Source: CAVXZE01 sp963766175 (lineage in GTDB: Bacteria > Myxococcota_A > UBA9160 > UBA6930). From it: a stretch of 64,000 nt of DNA. The DNA is taken from the NCBI GenBank assembly GCA_963766175.1, contig CAVXZE010000016.1, positions 1 to 64,000 of the forward strand, written 5' to 3'. This document shows positions 49,679 through 58,644 of this stretch, piece by piece. The notes beneath the pieces are model-generated. The model did not search any database. It was not told the DNA's origin and saw nothing but the letters and a program-made list of their open reading frames with translations. Both the position numbers and the translations under genes were made by a program. Each line of letters starts with the position of its first letter. Within the stretch, counting starts at the first letter, position 1.

Positions 49679-52600
49679 GGGAGCCGCTGGCGGACAGCTC
49701 CCGTTGAGATTCTGGTCGTCCGCCCGGTCGCAGTCCAGGTCCAGGTCGTCGAAGGCGTTCATCTTCAGGCACGCCACACAGCGCGCCGCCGCGATCGCGC
49801 AGTCCTCGACCTCGGCCAGAGCGTCATCCGCGCAGGCGCCTGGGAAGATCGTGCTCGGGAGGGCCTGAAGCGAGGCGCACTTGTTCTCGACCTTCTTTAC
49901 GAGCTGCTCTTCCTTCTTCGCGATCCCATCGTTCGAAGTGAGGACCGCGGCCAGGGCCGTTTCGAGCGCCGCTGCAGAGTTGACCGCCGGCTCCTTGATG
50001 GCCTTCTTCTTGGCCTTGTTGAGCTCCTTGAGGACGGTGTCTTCGAGCCTGTCGGCTCGGTTGAGCAGTTCCTTCTGGCACCTGGCCGTGTCTTTGTCGA
50101 AGGCGTTCGTAAGGAGGTCGCCGTCGTCGATCGGATCGCCGAAAATGGCGTGGATCAGGTCCAGAGGCCCGGCCACTGCTGCATTGTTCACGGTCGCCGC
50201 ATCGGTGTAGGCGAAGAGCGGGGGCGGGTTGAGCGGAACACACAGCTCCTCGTCGTCCGCCACTGTCTTGTCCTCGGCCTTCAGCACCTTGTCCTTTCTG
50301 TCGGCCGTCGTGCATGCCTCGAAGCTCAACGTGAGCCTCTCCTTCTGGTGGTCTCTCAGGCAGTTCTCGTTTTCCTTGAGCTGCTTCGTGTCGACCTTCT
50401 GACCGTTCTTGTTCATCGCGTTGACACACCTCTGCTGATCCGCGGACAGTGGAGGCGCGGGGGTTGCCGTCGGGGTCGGCACGGCCGTAGGTATCGCTGT
50501 GGGCACCGGAGTGGGTGCCGGCGTTGGAGCCGCCGTGGGGCCTGCCGTTGGAGTCGGGGCGGCCGTAGGTATCGCTGTGGGCACCGGAGTGGGTGCCGGC
50601 GTTGGAGCCGCCGTGGGGCCTGCCGTTGGAGTCGGGGCGGCCGTAGGTATCGCTGTGGGCACCGGAGTGGGTGCCGGCGTTGGAGCCGCCGTGGGGGTTG
50701 CCGTCGGAGTCGGGGCGGCGGTAGGTATCGCTGTGGGCACCGGAGTGGGTGCCGGTGTTGGAGCCGCCGAGGGGGTTGCCGTCGGAGTCGGGGCGGCGGT
50801 AGGTGTCGCTGTGGGCGCCGGAGTGGGTGCCGGTGTTGGAGCCGCCGAGGGGGTTGCCGTCGGAGTCGGGGCGGCGGTAGGTGTCGCTGTGGGCGCCGGA
50901 GTGGGTGTCGGTGTTGGAGCCGCCGAGGGGGTTGGCGTGGCCGTAGGTGTAGCCGTGAGCACCGGAGTGGGTGTCGGCGTCGGACTGGGCGTCGCTGCCG
51001 GGCAAGAGTAGGAGGCGAAATTGACGGCGTTGACCATCAGTTGCAGCGCATTGGGTTCGATCGTGGAGGTGTAGTAGGTCATGCCGTGGTTCAAGTGGAC
51101 GACTGTGCCCCCTGCCTCGGTGCTGTAGGAGAGCAGAGGAATGCCGAGGTAGGATCGGATCAAGACGATCGTACCGGGATTCGGCTCAACCAGGCTCGAG
51201 TTAGCGCCGTCGGTCCAGCTTAACGGCACCCCATCCGTGAGCACATGGGTACCGGTCACCAACCAGGTGAGATCGTCGTCGTAGTCACAGTCGGGGGTGG
51301 AGGTCACTGGCAGGAGGTCGGCGATGGCTCCGGTCTTGTCCTCCCGGCACACGTCGTACGCGGTCAACTCTGTCATGACCAGGCCGCAGCCCCTGGCCAC
51401 GAAGGACTGGATCGCCGAGGACGCAGCCTCCTCGAGCTCCTCTCCGTAGCCGTCGCCGTCGAGGAGCACGACGACGTCGAAGTCGTCCACGTCCGGCGTC
51501 ACCCCATCCCACTCGTAGTAGTACTCGATCGAGGTAACGGTGTGGCCGGCCGCCTCCAGCGCGGCCTGCACCTGGTCCTCGGCGTCACCGTCGCCGAGGA
51601 GCAGGACGCGCGCCGAGGTGTTGATGGGCGCGGGGTCGGGTTGTGACGCTGCGTCATCCGGATTCGACTCGCCTGCCCCCGGCTCGTACGCACCGTTTCT
51701 GTTCGCGTCCTCGATCCCGTCGGGGGCGCCATCGCCATCCGAGTCGGAGTTGGTGGGATCGGTCGTCGAGCCGGGATCGGCATCGGGAATGAAGTAGCCG
51801 GCGGAGAGGTCTGTGTCCGTCGTTTCGGGTGCCGTCAGTCCCTGTTCCGTACAGTCGAGGATCCCGTCATCGTCCGTATCGGGGTCCAGAGGATCGGTTT
51901 CACCCGGGTCGACCACGCCGTTGTTGTTGAGGTCCTCGCTGAAGCCGTGCCCGTCGACCAGCCCGTCGTCGTCGCTGTCCATGTCGAACTTGTTGGTGCC
52001 GAAGTAGTCCTCGACGACGTCCGGGAGTCCATCTCCGTCCGTGTCGACAAGAGGTCCCCCGCTGTGATCGATGCTCCCGGGCGCGTACGCCATCGAGTAG
52101 CTCGTCGTGCCGTCGTAGGAGCCGGCAAACGCACCAATACTTCCGCAGTAGTACGGGGGGTTGCACCAGTTGGAGCACGGACCCCAGGTCAGCACGGTAT
52201 CGGCGTATGCGAACAGGTTGACGCGAAACAGCACGCGCGACCCGACCTTGCTGTTGCTTGTATCGCCTCCGATGAACTGGACCTCTCCGCAGGTCTGCGG
52301 CGCGTCGCAGTAGATCGTGTGCGCGCAGACGTCGTTGAAGGACTGTGCAAGGATCTGGGTCGGCATGAAATCGCCGCTCGATACGCTGGCCACCGTCATC
52401 TTGGTGTTGTCGAATCTCAGCACGACGGCGAGCCGTCCCAACATCACCTTGGAATCTGCCCAGACGTCGACGGTGCAGAGCTTTCCTGCTTCGCAGAAGG
52501 CCGTGTTGTATCTGATCGTGACGTCTGCGGCTGACGCCGGGGGAGGAGCAAACGTCAGCATTGCCGCTGCAAGTGATACCAACACGCACAGGCTCTTCAT
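49676..52600 (-). CDS. Secreted multidomain repeat protein (Ca-type repeats, ThuA-like domain, TPA linker)
   Basis: 974 residues from the ATG at 52600 with a signal peptide (about 1-24). Residues 25-175 form a cohesin-like beta domain with paired cysteines. Residues about 182-320 carry thrombospondin-type-3-like repeats (DTDGDGLPD, DSDDDGLVDG, DPDTDDDGILD, NSDSDGDGAPDG) that bind calcium. About 327-530 resemble a ThuA/GATase-like Rossmann domain (VLLLGDGDAEDQVQAALEAAG...VVVLLDGDGYG). A Thr-Pro-Ala linker of 26-residue repeats covers about 533-715. A Cys-rich helical domain ends the chain, with cysteines near both ends. It is probably displayed at the cell surface. The stop codon lies in a dispersed repeat. 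Confidence 0.8.
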   Translation of the reverse strand: MKSLCVLVSLAAAMLTFAPPPASAADVTIRYNTAFCEAGKLCTVDVWADSKVMLGRLAVVLRFDNTKMTVASVSSGDFMPTQILAQSFNDVCAHTIYCDAPQTCGEVQFIGGDTSNSKVGSRVLFRVNLFAYADTVLTWGPCSNWCNPPYYCGSIGAFAGSYDGTTSYSMAYAPGSIDHSGGPLVDTDGDGLPDVVEDYFGTNKFDMDSDDDGLVDGHGFSEDLNNNGVVDPGETDPLDPDTDDDGILDCTEQGLTAPETTDTDLSAGYFIPDADPGSTTDPTNSDSDGDGAPDGIEDANRNGAYEPGAGESNPDDAASQPDPAPINTSARVLLLGDGDAEDQVQAALEAAGHTVTSIEYYYEWDGVTPDVDDFDVVVLLDGDGYGEELEEAASSAIQSFVARGCGLVMTELTAYDVCREDKTGAIADLLPVTSTPDCDYDDDLTWLVTGTHVLTDGVPLSWTDGANSSLVEPNPGTIVLIRSYLGIPLLSYSTEAGGTVVHLNHGMTYYTSTIEPNALQLMVNAVNFASYSCPAATPSPTPTPTPVLTATPTATPTPSAAPTPTPTPAPTATPTAAPTPTATPSAAPTPAPTPAPTATPTAAPTPTATPSAAPTPAPTPVPTAIPTAAPTPTATPTAAPTPAPTPVPTAIPTAAPTPTAGPTAAPTPAPTPVPTAIPTAAPTPTAGPTAAPTPAPTPVPTAIPTAVPTPTATPAPPLSADQQRCVNAMNKNGQKVDTKQLKENENCLRDHQKERLTLSFEACTTADRKDKVLKAEDKTVADDEELCVPLNPPPLFAYTDAATVNNAAVAGPLDLIHAIFGDPIDDGDLLTNAFDKDTARCQKELLNRADRLEDTVLKELNKAKKKAIKEPAVNSAAALETALAAVLTSNDGIAKKEEQLVKKVENKCASLQALPSTIFPGACADDALAEVEDCAIAAARCVACLKMNAFDDLDLDCDRADDQNLNGSCPPAAP
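50455..51000. repeat. 78-bp tandem repeats encoding the Thr-Pro-Ala linker
   Basis: The phase marker gtaggtatcgctgtg recurs every 78 bases (for example 50487 and 50565), giving about seven 26-residue units. Units near 50500-50700 are almost identical and those toward 51000 diverge, which suggests ongoing unequal exchange at one end. It is coding throughout and not a CRISPR array. Confidence 0.85.
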
Positions 52601-52895
52601 CGTCCGCCTCCTCGTCCGCCGGATCCAGTCCACGGGAGTTCCACATGCAGTGAGTAACGCGGCCAGTCTATCAGGTGACGCCTGGCTTCGGGTGGAAACC
52701 TGGAGAATCAGCGCATCGATCGAACGAGAAAATCGACTCGCAGTCAAGTTCGAGCTTCGTCCCGCGGTCGCGAATCTCCACGGACTCCCCGCTTCATCGT
52801 GGCCGCTCGAGAGCAAGCCGATTCCGCGAATTTCGGAGGGAAGCTGCTTCCTCGTTGCCGGTCGTTCGAGCGAGAGCTCCAGTGAGCGATTCGGG

Positions 52896-53531
52896 CTAGG
52901 CGGCGGTGTCCACCCGTCTCGCCAGATACACCGCCACCAGATAGAGGGCTAGCGCTGAGACGACCAGGATGGCCGGGCCGGGCGGCGTCGGAGCAAAGAG
53001 GGACGCCGCGTGGAAGACCACCAGAAAGCCGAGCAACCAGAAGAAGGGAGTGCGGCTGGCGCGGGGAAGGGCGGTCGAGTGCACCAGGACGGCCGCGCAG
53101 CCCAGGAGCAGACCGAGCTCCAGCAGGAAGGCCGTCACCGGTTGGTTCCAAAGCGCAAGGCCGACATGGTGCGAGTTACCCCAAAGGGGCAGGTCGGGAC
53201 GATGGACCAGAAAGTCGAGGAGCCAATGCGAGGTCGCTGCCAGCGCCAGAACCAGCGCGGGTCGGATCTCGTGGAGCCAGGCACGCGCGGCAAGAAAGAC
53301 GCCGATCCCCAACAGCAGGGTGGATGGAACGCTGTGGGAGTAGGGGATGTAGTACAAGTCGAGCGGATTCGAGGGGAGCGACGCGTCGAAACGAACCCGC
53401 TCGACGCCGGCAAGGACGAAGATTCCCCAGGCGACGTCGACGAGCTGAACCGCGAGGACCAGCGACCAGAGAGGCACGCGTCGAGAAGCAGCCTTGGCCA
53501 GGAAGGCGGCGCTGTAGTGTCCGGCTAGCAT
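52896..53531 (-). CDS. Membrane protein, YdjM/metal-dependent hydrolase-like
   Basis: 211 residues with about six hydrophobic helices. It begins MLAGHYSAAFLAKA. His residues sit at helix edges in several places (GHYS at 4, PYSHSVPST, SHWLLDFLVHRPD and GNSHHVG), with Asp partners in LLDF and VHRPD. This resembles the YdjM-type integral membrane proteins annotated as possible metal-dependent hydrolases. No activity has been proved for them. It is monocistronic and divergent from the zinc-ribbon side. The 295-base gap at 52601-52895 before it holds no visible gene. Confidence 0.65.
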   Translation of the reverse strand: MLAGHYSAAFLAKAASRRVPLWSLVLAVQLVDVAWGIFVLAGVERVRFDASLPSNPLDLYYIPYSHSVPSTLLLGIGVFLAARAWLHEIRPALVLALAATSHWLLDFLVHRPDLPLWGNSHHVGLALWNQPVTAFLLELGLLLGCAAVLVHSTALPRASRTPFFWLLGFLVVFHAASLFAPTPPGPAILVVSALALYLVAVYLARRVDTAA

Positions 53532-53571
53532 GAGAAGAGCCTCTGGTTGTTGGCCGCGTCCTCACGGCGGG

Positions 53572-53838
53572 TCAGGGCTCGCTTCGAGCGAGAAACGTCC
53601 GGACTGCCCAGACGTGGCTTTCGTACCGGAACCAGCGGCACGCTTCGTCGACGTGTACCCATGACAGCTGGTACTCACCCGGCTGAGAGGTCGGACCCTG
53701 GAATCGTGCCTCGAAGAATCGGTGGTGCGCGCCGGGGTGCCGAGGAAGAACGGTGCATCGATCCAGCCTGTATTCATCACCGGGTCGCGTGGCGAGGACG
53801 CCGACTTCCGCTCCGGCGCTCGGCCATCCCGGCGGAAG
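53572..53838 (-). pseudogene. Possible decayed ORF in the 53532-54081 gap
   Basis: A frame bounded by stops, with no ATG or GTG, ends at 53572. Its translation near the end (RCTVLPRHPGAHHRFFEARF, then SWVHVDEACRWFRYESHVW) looks like real protein sequence rather than GC-rich noise. No family is recognised. It may be the 3' remnant of a lost gene. The rest of the 550-base gap shows nothing else convincing. Confidence 0.25.
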
Positions 53839-54081
53839 CTACCACGGACGGATTGGCCCGCGCCATCTCGCTGACCTGCGCTGCTTGCTCGCCGGTGGCT
53901 CCTGAGGTCGCTGAGGCCTGATTCGCGACTGCCTCCGGCACGCCGGATCCGCCGCCCTGCGACGGGAGGGCGCCCGGCGCCCAGGGGGAGGAAAATCGCG
54001 GGCGGAATGATTCTGACGTCTCGCTCGGCCCCGAATGGGGGTAGAATAAGGGGTCGATCGGGAGCCCCCTTGCTGCAGAAC

Positions 54082-54783
54082 ATGCGTCAACTAATCGTCC
54101 TCCGTGACATCGACGAGGAGCTCGCAACCGTTGGCAGCGACCTGGCCCGGATCCCCGAAGAGCGCGAGGCCATCGAACGCGAACTCGTTGCGGCCCGGGA
54201 GACCCTCGCGCAAACCAAGGAGTCGCTCGAAAGCGACGAGGTGGAAGAGCGGCGTCTCGAGGGGAAGATGCGCGAGCAGGAGGCGCTGCTCCAGCGCCTC
54301 AATGCCCAGAGCGCCCAGGTCACCTCGCCCCACGCCTACGAGGCTCTGCAGCACGAGCTCGAGCGCGCGGGCACGGCGAGCTCCGAGTTCGAGACTCGGG
54401 CACTCGAGCTGATGGAGTCCATCGACCAGCTCCGAGGGGAGGTGTCCGCGGCCGAGGATCGCCTGCAACGGGCCCAGGAGCGAGCACCCACCCAGCTCGA
54501 CGAGCTGTCGGAGCGCGAGAAACGATTGACGGCAGAGCGCGAAGCGCTGCTCGAGCGGAGGGAGAAGTCCGGCCAGCGCCTCGACGCGAGCCTCCTCGCT
54601 CACTACGAGCGCGTTGTGCAGCAGCGGCGCCCGGCTGTCGGCATTGCCGACGGAGAAATCTGCTCCGAATGTCGCATCGCACTTCCGACGATGCGGGCCA
54701 GCGAAATCCAGAGGGCCCAGAAGGTTCACGCCTGCAGCGGCTGCCGCCGCCTCCTGGTGTCCGCCCAGGCCCTCCACGAATGA
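54082..54783 (+). CDS. Coiled-coil protein with C-terminal C4 zinc ribbon
   Basis: 233 residues from the ATG at 54082; a TTG at 54070 is possible. A long antiparallel coiled coil (about 10-185, Glu/Arg/Leu-rich with a central loop around TSPHAYEALQHELE) is followed by a zinc ribbon with Cys194, Cys197, Cys218 and Cys221. This is the zf-RING_7/DUF164 family, whose Helicobacter member links to transport and nucleic-acid functions. The role in most bacteria is open. The RBS is modest. It precedes GrpB by 76 bases, with a diverged gene-end repeat in between. Confidence 0.88.
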   Translation: MRQLIVLRDIDEELATVGSDLARIPEEREAIERELVAARETLAQTKESLESDEVEERRLEGKMREQEALLQRLNAQSAQVTSPHAYEALQHELERAGTASSEFETRALELMESIDQLRGEVSAAEDRLQRAQERAPTQLDELSEREKRLTAEREALLERREKSGQRLDASLLAHYERVVQQRRPAVGIADGEICSECRIALPTMRASEIQRAQKVHACSGCRRLLVSAQALHE

Positions 54784-54820
54784 CGTCGCAGTCCCTTGCG
54801 ATCCGCCCGGTGAAACCCCC

Positions 54821-54838
54821 AGTCCGCATTTCACACCA
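54821..54838 (+). repeat. Diverged copy of the gene-end repeat
   Basis: agtccgcatttcacacca corresponds to tagcccgcatttctcacca at 16782, with three changes, and lies 38 bases after the stop of the zinc-ribbon gene. It supports a family of elements placed at 3' ends. Confidence 0.4.
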
Positions 54839-54859
54839 GCCTGCTAGCTTCGCGATCGT

Positions 54860-55402
54860 ATGCCCCCCGAGGATTCGATCGTCATCTCCCCATACGAGCC
54901 CGCCTGGCCCGGCCTTTTCGAAGCTGAGGCGAAACGGATCGGCGGAGCGCTGGGCTCCGCTGCGGAGCGGATCGATCACGTCGGGTCCACCGCCGTTCCC
55001 GGCCTCGCCGCAAAGCCGGTGATCGACATCCAGGTGTCGGTTCGCGTCCTCCATCCCCTGGGGCCGCATCTCCCGCCCCTGGTCGCGCTGGGCTACACCC
55101 ATGTTCCGCACCCTGACGACGCGACCTGTCCCTTTTTGCATCGGCCCTCGGACTGGCCTCATTCGCATCACATTCATCTCTGCGAAGCCGACGGCCAGGA
55201 GGAACGCCGCAGCCTCGCCTTTCGGGATTTCCTTCGCGAGCATCCGGAAGCAGCTGCGGCGTATGCGGCCGAGAAACGTCGACTGGCGTCGGGATTCAGC
55301 TCTTCCAGCTTCGAGTCACGCAATGCCTACGCGGAGGCCAAGTCGGCCTTCATCGAGCCGATCATCGAGCGCGCACTCCTCCTCGGCTACCCGCGAAGTT
55401 GA
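54860..55402 (+). CDS. GrpB/UPF0157 nucleotidyltransferase-fold protein
   Basis: 180 residues. The core signature IDHVGSTAVPGLAAKPVIDIQVSV contains the GS and DxD residues of the nucleotidyltransferase fold. The later HHIHLCEADGQEERRSLAFRDFLREHP and FESRNAYAEAKSAFIEPI blocks complete the GrpB family. Some members fused to CoaE act on dephospho-CoA, but the free-standing protein's reaction is unknown. It has its usual length and no membrane segment. It converges on the PEP mutase-family gene. Confidence 0.9.
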   Translation: MPPEDSIVISPYEPAWPGLFEAEAKRIGGALGSAAERIDHVGSTAVPGLAAKPVIDIQVSVRVLHPLGPHLPPLVALGYTHVPHPDDATCPFLHRPSDWPHSHHIHLCEADGQEERRSLAFRDFLREHPEAAAAYAAEKRRLASGFSSSSFESRNAYAEAKSAFIEPIIERALLLGYPRS

Positions 55403-55421
55403 ACCGCCGACGGTCGTACGG

Positions 55422-56264
55422 CTAGCCGGCGTAGCGACTGCTGCGAGCCAGCGCCTCTGGAACATCGAGAAGATTCAGCAGCTCCGCGAAGATGCTGGGA
55501 TCCTCTGCGGCAGCGATTCGGCCTCCCTCTCGCAGCTCCCTCATCGCATCGCGAAGCGCTCGATAGGCGACGGCCAGCGTCCCCGTGTGAATCATCACCT
55601 TGAAGCCCCGGCTCTCGATCTCATCGGTCGGGCACAGCTGGCCGTTGTACAAGCGCGGTAGGTCCGAAAGTCGGTGGGCGTACTCGTCGAGGTCGTTGAG
55701 CGTCCGAATTCCGTCCACGAAGACCAGATCCGCGCCCGCCTCGAAGTAGCTTCGCGCTCTCTCCTCTGCGCCACCCCAACCCTCGGCCTGCAAGGCATCG
55801 GTTCGGGCGATGATCACGAAGTTCGGATCGCGTCTTCCATCACAGGCTGCGCGCACTTTCTGGACCATCTCATCGAGGGGTATCACCTGCTTTCCCTCGA
55901 GAAATCCACAGCGTTTCGGCCAGATCTGGTCCTCGATGTGGATCGACGCGGCCCCCGCTTCCTCGAATTCCTCGATGGTGCGGATCACGTTGAGCGGATT
56001 TCCGTAGCCGGTATCGGCGTCGCAGATCACGGGAATCTCGACGGCGCGGCAGATCCGCCGCGCGTTCGCCACCATCTCGCTCATGGTCAGAAGCCCGAGG
56101 TCGGGCATGCCGTGGGAGGCCGCCGTACCGAAGCCCGTCATGTAGACGGCGCTGAAGCCGGACTTCTGGGCGATTCTCGCCTGCAGCCCATCGTAGACGA
56201 AGGGCGCGACCACGAGGCCAGGTTGAGTCAAAGCGTTGCGAAACCGCTCGCGGACCACTGTCAT
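55422..56264 (-). CDS. Isocitrate lyase/PEP mutase-family enzyme
   Basis: 280 residues, a TIM barrel. Metal ligands are in CDADTGYG (Asp82, Asp84) and HIEDQ (Glu111, Asp112). The mobile active-site loop reads Lys117-Arg-Cys119-Gly-Phe, with the catalytic Cys of the lyases. Methylisocitrate lyase and its relatives have KRCGH; Phe in place of His points to a neighbouring group such as dimethylmalate lyase or carboxyphosphonate-type enzymes, or an oxaloacetate decarboxylase. It probably cleaves a C-C bond in a 2-hydroxy or branched dicarboxylate. No prpC/prpD neighbours exist, so propionate catabolism is not supported. Confidence 0.85.
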   Translation of the reverse strand: MTVVRERFRNALTQPGLVVAPFVYDGLQARIAQKSGFSAVYMTGFGTAASHGMPDLGLLTMSEMVANARRICRAVEIPVICDADTGYGNPLNVIRTIEEFEEAGAASIHIEDQIWPKRCGFLEGKQVIPLDEMVQKVRAACDGRRDPNFVIIARTDALQAEGWGGAEERARSYFEAGADLVFVDGIRTLNDLDEYAHRLSDLPRLYNGQLCPTDEIESRGFKVMIHTGTLAVAYRALRDAMRELREGGRIAAAEDPSIFAELLNLLDVPEALARSSRYAG

Positions 56265-56379
56265 GGAAATCTCCCGGTTGACTAGAGGATAATCCGAATC
56301 GTGACCCTGTCAGCGCCGCTCGAGCCGCGTGTCCATGGTCCGCGTGTCATGGTAACCTTCCCGTGGCGGAGCGGAGCTG

Positions 56380-57015
56380 ATGCCTCGGCGCTACATCTTG
56401 TGGGATCACGACGGCGTCCTCGTCGATACCGAGCGGTGGTACTTCGTCGCCACCCGCGACGTGCTGGAAGGAGTCGGTGTCGAGCTCTCGCAGGAGACCT
56501 ACCTCGAGTACATGGCGCGTGGTCAGCCCTGCTGGGATCTCTGCCGCGCCAGGGGAATGTCCGACGACGAGATCTCTCGATACCGCGGGCTTCGCAATTC
56601 GATCTACCAGGAGCACCTCCGGACCCAGTCGATCGAAGTCGACGGGGTGACCGATGTTCTCTCGACCCTGTCGCGCTCCTTCGAGATGGCGGTGGTCACC
56701 ACCGCCCGGAGAGAGGATTTCGAGCTGATTCACCGGTCGAGAGATCTTCTCGGGTTCTTCCGGTTCGTGCTGACGGTCGAAGACTACCGGCGTCCCAAAC
56801 CACAGCCGGATCCCTACCTCGCCGGGCTCGAGCGCTTCGGCGCCCGGCCGGACCAGGCCGTCGCCATCGAGGATTCCGCCCGCGGCCTTGGTTCGACTCT
56901 AGAGGCGGGTCTCGACTGCATCGTGGTGCGGACTCCGTTCACGGCGTCGCAAGATTTCAGTGGCGCCTGGCGGGTGGTGGACTCCATCCGGCAGGTGCCG
57001 GAAATCCTCACCTAG
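56380..57015 (+). CDS. HAD hydrolase, beta-phosphoglucomutase-like
   Basis: 211 residues. Motif I WDHDGVLVDTE places the nucleophile Asp9 and Asp11; motif II Thr is in VVTTARRED; motif III Lys is in RRPKPQPDPYL; motif IV is AIEDSARGL. The helical cap between motif I and II is of the small C1 type. Likely a phosphatase or phosphomutase for a sugar phosphate or similar. The family is too broad for a substrate call. It is convergent with the regulator gene at 57033 (17 bases between stops). Confidence 0.88.
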   Translation: MPRRYILWDHDGVLVDTERWYFVATRDVLEGVGVELSQETYLEYMARGQPCWDLCRARGMSDDEISRYRGLRNSIYQEHLRTQSIEVDGVTDVLSTLSRSFEMAVVTTARREDFELIHRSRDLLGFFRFVLTVEDYRRPKPQPDPYLAGLERFGARPDQAVAIEDSARGLGSTLEAGLDCIVVRTPFTASQDFSGAWRVVDSIRQVPEILT

Positions 57016-57032
57016 CCTGACGCGTCGGATCC

Positions 57033-58478
57033 CTACTGCGGCTCTTCGAGCCTGGCCGAGACGTAGGCCGAGAGACCCCGCACGTTCTCATCCACTTCGG
57101 GATGGTGGCGAATCGGCGGAAAGGCTCGCTGGCGGCAATCCAGCCGCTCGCAGAGGCGGCAGCCCGGCCCGATCGGAACGATCGTCATCCGATTCTCGAG
57201 ATCGACGCCATCCGCGTACACCAGCTCTCGGGCGTGAGCGACTTCGCAGCCGAGCCCTACGGCGAAACGGCTCGCGGGGACGTGATAGCCCCCGCCTCCC
57301 TTTCGCAGGGACCGGGCAATGCAGAAGTAGGTGCGGCCATCGGGCTGGCGGGAGACCTGGGTGCGGATCAGGCCGGGAGTCGTGAAGGCTTCGTGGACGT
57401 TCCAGCGTGGACAGGCTCCACCGTATCGGGCGAGACTGATTCCCGAGCCGTTGAAGCGCTTCGAGATGTTTCCCGCCATGTCCACCCGGACCAGGTGAAA
57501 GGGAACGCCCTTGGAGGTCGGAGAATTCAGGTTGGTGAGGCGGTGGCAGATCTGCTCGAAGCTGGCTTCGAAGCGCTCTTCGAGGAGTTCGATGTCGTAG
57601 CGAAGCGACCTGGCGGCAGCCAGGAAAAGCTCGTAGGGCATCATGACCGCTCCGGCGAAGTAGTTGGCCAGAGCCACGCGGCAAAGCGCCTCGGAGTCCG
57701 GCGTCGAGAGGGTCGCGTCTCGCATCAGCTCATCGAAGATCTCGCGCTGGGTGAGCAGTCCGATCTGATGAGCCAGCTGGAAGATCCGACTGCTCACGGG
57801 AATCATCTCCGAGAGGAGGAGGCGCCTGGTCTCCGGATCGAAACGCCGAACGGCGCCCTTGCTGGCATGGGTGGGGACGACGCGGACCTCGACGCCCAAT
57901 GATTCGGTCAGGTGTCTCGCGAGGTACCGGTGAAGGTCCCCGGCTGTCGGATTTTCTTCTTCGCGCAGCTGCTCCGCGGCGGCTTCGAGCTCCGGGAAGA
58001 AGTTCATCCTCTCCTGCAGGAAGTCGGTGATCTCCTCGGCGGGCAGGTGGACGACTTCCGTACTCGAGAGCAGCCCTCTGTCGGAGACCCGCTCCGCAAG
58101 CGTATTGGCATCATCCTGCGCTCGCCGGTAGCCGCGATACAGGGCAACGACGGCCCGAGCGACCACCGCACCGGTCGCGACCAGGTCCTGCAGATCTGCT
58201 GGCTTCACCTCGTGTCCCTCGAAGAGCGCGTCCCCGAAGACCTCGGTGAGATCGGCCAGCAGGTGCGCCCGATCGCCCTCTGCAAAATCCTGCAGATTGA
58301 TCTCGAAGAGCTGACCGAGCTTGAGGAGCAGCGGGACCGTGACGGCCCGCTGGTTGTGCTCGATCAGATTCAGATAGCTGGCGGAGATCCCCAGCCGGCC
58401 CGCCAGATCGACCTGCGTGAGTCCATGCCGGAGGCGCAGCTTTCGCACCTTGTTTCCCAGTCGCGGCTTCTCGGCCAT
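57033..58478 (-). CDS. XRE/ImmA-IrrE-type regulator, RamB/ScfR-like
   Basis: 481 residues. The N-terminal XRE helix-turn-helix (about 8-62) is KVRKLRLRHGLTQVDLAGRLGISASYLNLIEHNQRAVT. A central domain (about 150-300) resembles ImmA/IrrE (DUF955), but the HExxH site reads AHQIG, so no protease activity is expected. The C-terminal domain has a short-chain acyl-CoA-regulator pattern and a Cys motif, CRLCERLDC (about 440-450), that could hold a metal or react with thiol-acyl compounds. RamB and ScfR regulate acetate/propionate and PFOR-like pathways, sensing acyl-CoA. Divergence from the PFOR-like gene makes that the likely target. Confidence 0.88.
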   Translation of the reverse strand: MAEKPRLGNKVRKLRLRHGLTQVDLAGRLGISASYLNLIEHNQRAVTVPLLLKLGQLFEINLQDFAEGDRAHLLADLTEVFGDALFEGHEVKPADLQDLVATGAVVARAVVALYRGYRRAQDDANTLAERVSDRGLLSSTEVVHLPAEEITDFLQERMNFFPELEAAAEQLREEENPTAGDLHRYLARHLTESLGVEVRVVPTHASKGAVRRFDPETRRLLLSEMIPVSSRIFQLAHQIGLLTQREIFDELMRDATLSTPDSEALCRVALANYFAGAVMMPYELFLAAARSLRYDIELLEERFEASFEQICHRLTNLNSPTSKGVPFHLVRVDMAGNISKRFNGSGISLARYGGACPRWNVHEAFTTPGLIRTQVSRQPDGRTYFCIARSLRKGGGGYHVPASRFAVGLGCEVAHARELVYADGVDLENRMTIVPIGPGCRLCERLDCRQRAFPPIRHHPEVDENVRGLSAYVSARLEEPQ

Positions 58479-58495
58479 CTTCGGCGTCTCCGAAA

Positions 58496-58585
58496 TTTAC
58501 AGACTTTACTACATCACTTCATTGACTTGATCGATAGTTTACAGACCTACCTATCTAAATCTACAGGTTTTATTGAATTTACACC
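58496..58585. promoter_or_regulatory. Direct repeats in the divergent regulator/PFOR promoter
   Basis: tttacagac occurs at 58496-58504 and 58538-58546 (42 bases apart, about four helical turns), with weaker versions atctacagg (58559-58567) and tttacacc (58578-58585), all in the same orientation. The whole intergenic stretch is AT-rich, unlike its surroundings. These are good candidates for the binding sites of the regulator encoded at 57033. Confidence 0.55.
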
Positions 58586-58644
58586 ATTGAAAGTGAAAAC
58601 TATGGCGCCTGCTGACTCAAGATGGAGGCAGCTGGAGTTCCCCG

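Noticed and set aside
50455..51000. Regular tandem repeats considered as a CRISPR array.
   Set aside because: There are no unique spacers; the repeats are contiguous 78-bp coding units, in frame with a secreted protein, and no cas genes are present.
53562..54127. Several minus-strand frames with ATG starts in the gap before the zinc-ribbon gene.
   Set aside because: Their translations are Arg/Pro/Ser-rich without structure, have no ribosome sites and overlap one another.
55422..56264. Methylisocitrate lyase (prpB).
   Set aside because: The active-site loop is KRCGF, not KRCGH, and prpC/prpD are not nearby.
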